DNA from: an uncultured Clostridia bacterium
Lineage (GTDB): Bacteria; Bacillota; Clostridia; Lachnospirales; CAG-274
Reading direction: 5' to 3'
Assembly (NCBI GenBank): GCA_947628755.1
Contig: CANRBC010000020.1
Location: 1 to 44,772 of the forward strand
DNA: 44,772 nucleotides
Shown here: piece by piece, positions 43,261 through 44,772 of the stretch
How positions within the stretch are numbered: position 1 is the stretch's first letter
Layout: each line of letters opens with the position of its first letter
Notes under the pieces: model-generated
Told to the model about the DNA's origin: nothing
What the model saw: only the letters and a program-made list of their open reading frames with translations
Databases searched by the model: none
Made by a program: the position numbers and the translations under genes

Positions 43261-43979
43261 TACTTCACTACCTCATTTCTGCCGCCAAATCTCCTGTCTC
43301 TGCTCTGATACACGCTTATGGCGTCCTTCAAATCCTCTATTGTAAAATCAGGCCATAGCTTATCTGTAATATAGTATTCGGAATAAGCGCTTTGCCACAA
43401 GAGGAAATTACTTGTTCTCAGCTCGCCGCTGGTTCTTATTATAAGCTCCGGGTCGGGAGTGCCTGCGCTGTCAAGATGTTCTGAAATAAGCTCCTCGGTT
43501 ATATCGGGAATATCCAGCTTTCCCTCCTTGACCTCACAGGCTATTTTCTGCACGGCTCTTTTAATTTCATCTCTGCTGCCGTAGTTCATAGCTATTGTCA
43601 GATGTATTCCTGTCCTATCCTTTGAGACATCCTTAAGTCTTGCTATGTCCGCTTGGAGATCCTCGGAAAGAGCAGACAAATCGCCCACAGAGTCCACTCT
43701 GAAATCGCTGTTGGCATATTCTCTGAAATACTTATTTATGTATTCTCTCAGTATTCCCATAATACCGCTGACTTCCTCCTCGGCTCTTTTCCAATTTTCC
43801 GTTGAAAAGGCATATACCGTAATGTGTTCGACCCCAAGACCCTTTGCGTCGTTTAAGAGCTTGTCCAAAGTCCTTGCGCCCTGTCTATGACCCATTACAC
43901 GCGGTAAATGCTTTTTTTGCGCCCAGCGACCGTTTCCGTCCATTATTATACCAATATGCTTAGGTACTGCGTTTGCCAT
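43260..43979 (-). CDS. uppS: Undecaprenyl diphosphate synthase
   Basis: This 239-aa cis-prenyltransferase makes the C55 lipid carrier for cell-wall synthesis. The catalytic Asp is in HIGIIMDGNGRWAQKK. YAFSTENWKR, NYGSRDEI and the C-terminal PDPELIIRTSGELRTSNFLLWQSAYSEYYIT are all present. I chose the ATG at 43979 with GAGGG 6 bp upstream; an ATG four codons earlier lacks a site. A 13-bp hairpin lies between it and frr. Confidence 0.96.
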   Translation of the reverse strand: MANAVPKHIGIIMDGNGRWAQKKHLPRVMGHRQGARTLDKLLNDAKGLGVEHITVYAFSTENWKRAEEEVSGIMGILREYINKYFREYANSDFRVDSVGDLSALSEDLQADIARLKDVSKDRTGIHLTIAMNYGSRDEIKRAVQKIACEVKEGKLDIPDITEELISEHLDSAGTPDPELIIRTSGELRTSNFLLWQSAYSEYYITDKLWPDFTIEDLKDAISVYQSRDRRFGGRNEVVK

Positions 43980-44004
43980 AGTATCCCTCATTTCTCATAT
44001 CGCA

Positions 44005-44036
44005 AATAAGTCTGACACAGCAATGTCAGACTTATT
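44005..44036 (-). terminator. Hairpin between frr and uppS
   Basis: AATAAGTCTGACA (44005-44017) pairs perfectly with TGTCAGACTTATT (44024-44036) around a 6-nt loop, 11 bp after the frr stop. Minus-strand sequence after it is only TTTGCG, so it is at most a weak terminator; it may also be an mRNA-processing or stabilising stem. Confidence 0.55.
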
Positions 44037-44047
44037 ATTCGGATTAT

Positions 44048-44602
44048 TTAGATTGACATTATCTCTTTGTTTTTTGAATCGATAGCCTTGTCAATTTCCT
44101 TTGTGAATTTATCTGTAAGCTCCTGAATCTCTTCTTCAAGATCGTCTAATTCATCCTCTGTTATTTCGCTTTTCTTTTCCAGCTTTTTAACATAGTCCAT
44201 AGCGTCGCGTCTTATATTTCTTACAGCGACCTTTGAAGCCTCTCCCATTTTCTTGACGTCCTTTGTAAGGGACTTTCTTCTTTCCTCTGTAAGCTCCGGG
44301 AACACAAGTCTTATTACATTGCCGTCGCTGTTGGGATTAATACCGATGTCGGCTTTATTGATACCCTTTTCGATAGCCTTTATTGTTGATTTATCAAAGG
44401 GCTGTATCATTATCACTCTTGCCTCTGGAACGGAAATATTCGCTACTTGATTAAGTGGCATCTCCATACCGTAACATTCTACAACTACCTTATCTAGCAC
44501 ATGAGTATTGGCTCTGCCGGCTCTGATACCAAGAAGCTCGTTTGTTAAATTCTTTACGGACTTTCCCATTTTTTCCTCATAAACTTTAGTATGTTCAGAC
44601 AT
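44048..44602 (-). CDS. frr: Ribosome recycling factor
   Basis: This 184-aa factor splits post-termination ribosomes together with EF-G. The sequence EEKMGKSVKNLTNELLGIRAGRANTHVLDKVVVECYG and the C-terminal three-helix bundle match the family over its full length. I chose the ATG at 44602 with GAGGAGGT 7 bp upstream; the frame begins at a TTG two codons earlier, too close to that site. It usually follows pyrH, which is not visible in the remaining right edge. Confidence 0.96.
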   Translation of the reverse strand: MSEHTKVYEEKMGKSVKNLTNELLGIRAGRANTHVLDKVVVECYGMEMPLNQVANISVPEARVIMIQPFDKSTIKAIEKGINKADIGINPNSDGNVIRLVFPELTEERRKSLTKDVKKMGEASKVAVRNIRRDAMDYVKKLEKKSEITEDELDDLEEEIQELTDKFTKEIDKAIDSKNKEIMSI

Positions 44603-44772
44603 AAACAATACCTCCTCGTATTATATAGTTATAGTGTTTAAAGCCCTGAATCAGGACTTATGTTATAATGTATAAGATACTGTGGATCAGTAAACACCTC
44701 CTACCACATGATGGTTTCAAAAAAGGCTCTGACCACAGTCTCTTTGTACACTTGTTAATTAGTTAGATACCG
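44603..44772. other. Right-edge leader region with long-range inverted repeat
   Basis: I see no gene. The minus-strand frr leader holds CCTGAATCAGG (44645-44655), a short palindromic hairpin. ACTGTGGATCAG (44679-44690) pairs with CTGACCACAGT (44729-44739) with one bulged base and a ~38-nt loop. The loop contains a TAGGAGG-like purine run on the minus strand. This may be a leader controlling the operon or the end of an upstream unit. Confidence 0.4.

Noticed and set aside
44641..44697. Promoter for frr from the TATAAT-like sequence near 44664
   Set aside because: No -35 element stands at proper spacing on either strand, and the operon normally starts further upstream.

Overview
The window looks like chromosome from a low-to-moderate-GC Firmicute of class Clostridia, probably a gut-type anaerobe. 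The evidence is the PolC-type replicative polymerase, the dnaG-rpoD pair, the uppS-cdsA-dxr-rseP-ispG-polC isoprenoid/lipid operon, RqcH, TrmK, AGGAGG-type ribosome binding sites and sigma-A promoters with 17-bp spacers. Species cannot be fixed from the sequence alone. I see no rRNA, tRNA, CRISPR array, prophage or intact insertion sequence. Thirty-nine protein genes are supported.

Layout. 1-2250: a HerA/DUF853-type ATPase (minus) faces away from a small leader-like protein with its own promoter and terminator. 2278-6666: a histidine kinase and OmpR-type regulator (minus) diverge from a LanFEG-type antimicrobial-peptide ABC exporter (plus). An 11-bp-phased direct repeat, a probable regulator site, lies between them. 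6813-8234: a C26 glutamine-amidotransferase-like hydrolase and a CBS-ACT protein. 8445-11930: transketolase, an HD phosphohydrolase and a strongly divergent acetylglutamate-kinase homologue. 11931-12419: the only long gene-free stretch. It holds nine consecutive hairpins bounded by two copies of a 21-nt terminator hairpin. 12420-15095: YkvI-type transporter, D-amino-acid aminotransferase, MntP manganese exporter. 15179-22312: dGTPase-like protein, DnaG, RpoD, TrmK, a Nif3-like protein and a TGS/ThrRS-like/uridine-kinase fusion, all co-directional.

22369-28344 (minus): RqcH, IlvE, GltX, a small membrane-anchored protein and a membrane-anchored SGNH-like protein. 28482-32331 (plus): MoxR ATPase, DUF58 protein and a membrane transglutaminase-fold protein whose catalytic triad appears lost. 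32409-34533: FAH-family hydrolase, a 101-aa membrane protein under a consensus promoter with an operator-like inverted repeat, and an RpiB/LacAB-type isomerase. 34750-44602 (minus): PolC, IspG, RseP, Dxr, CdsA, UppS and Frr. This classical operon links ribosome recycling, undecaprenyl-phosphate and CDP-diacylglycerol synthesis, the MEP pathway, intramembrane proteolysis and replication. Its promoter lies beyond the right edge.

Most of the window is housekeeping. The best candidates for something undescribed are the hairpin array at 11933-12286, the divergent ArgB-like kinase beside it, the catalytically dead transglutaminase, the small leader-like protein, the strongly promoted small membrane protein, and the mutually exclusive hairpins at 34596-34664.
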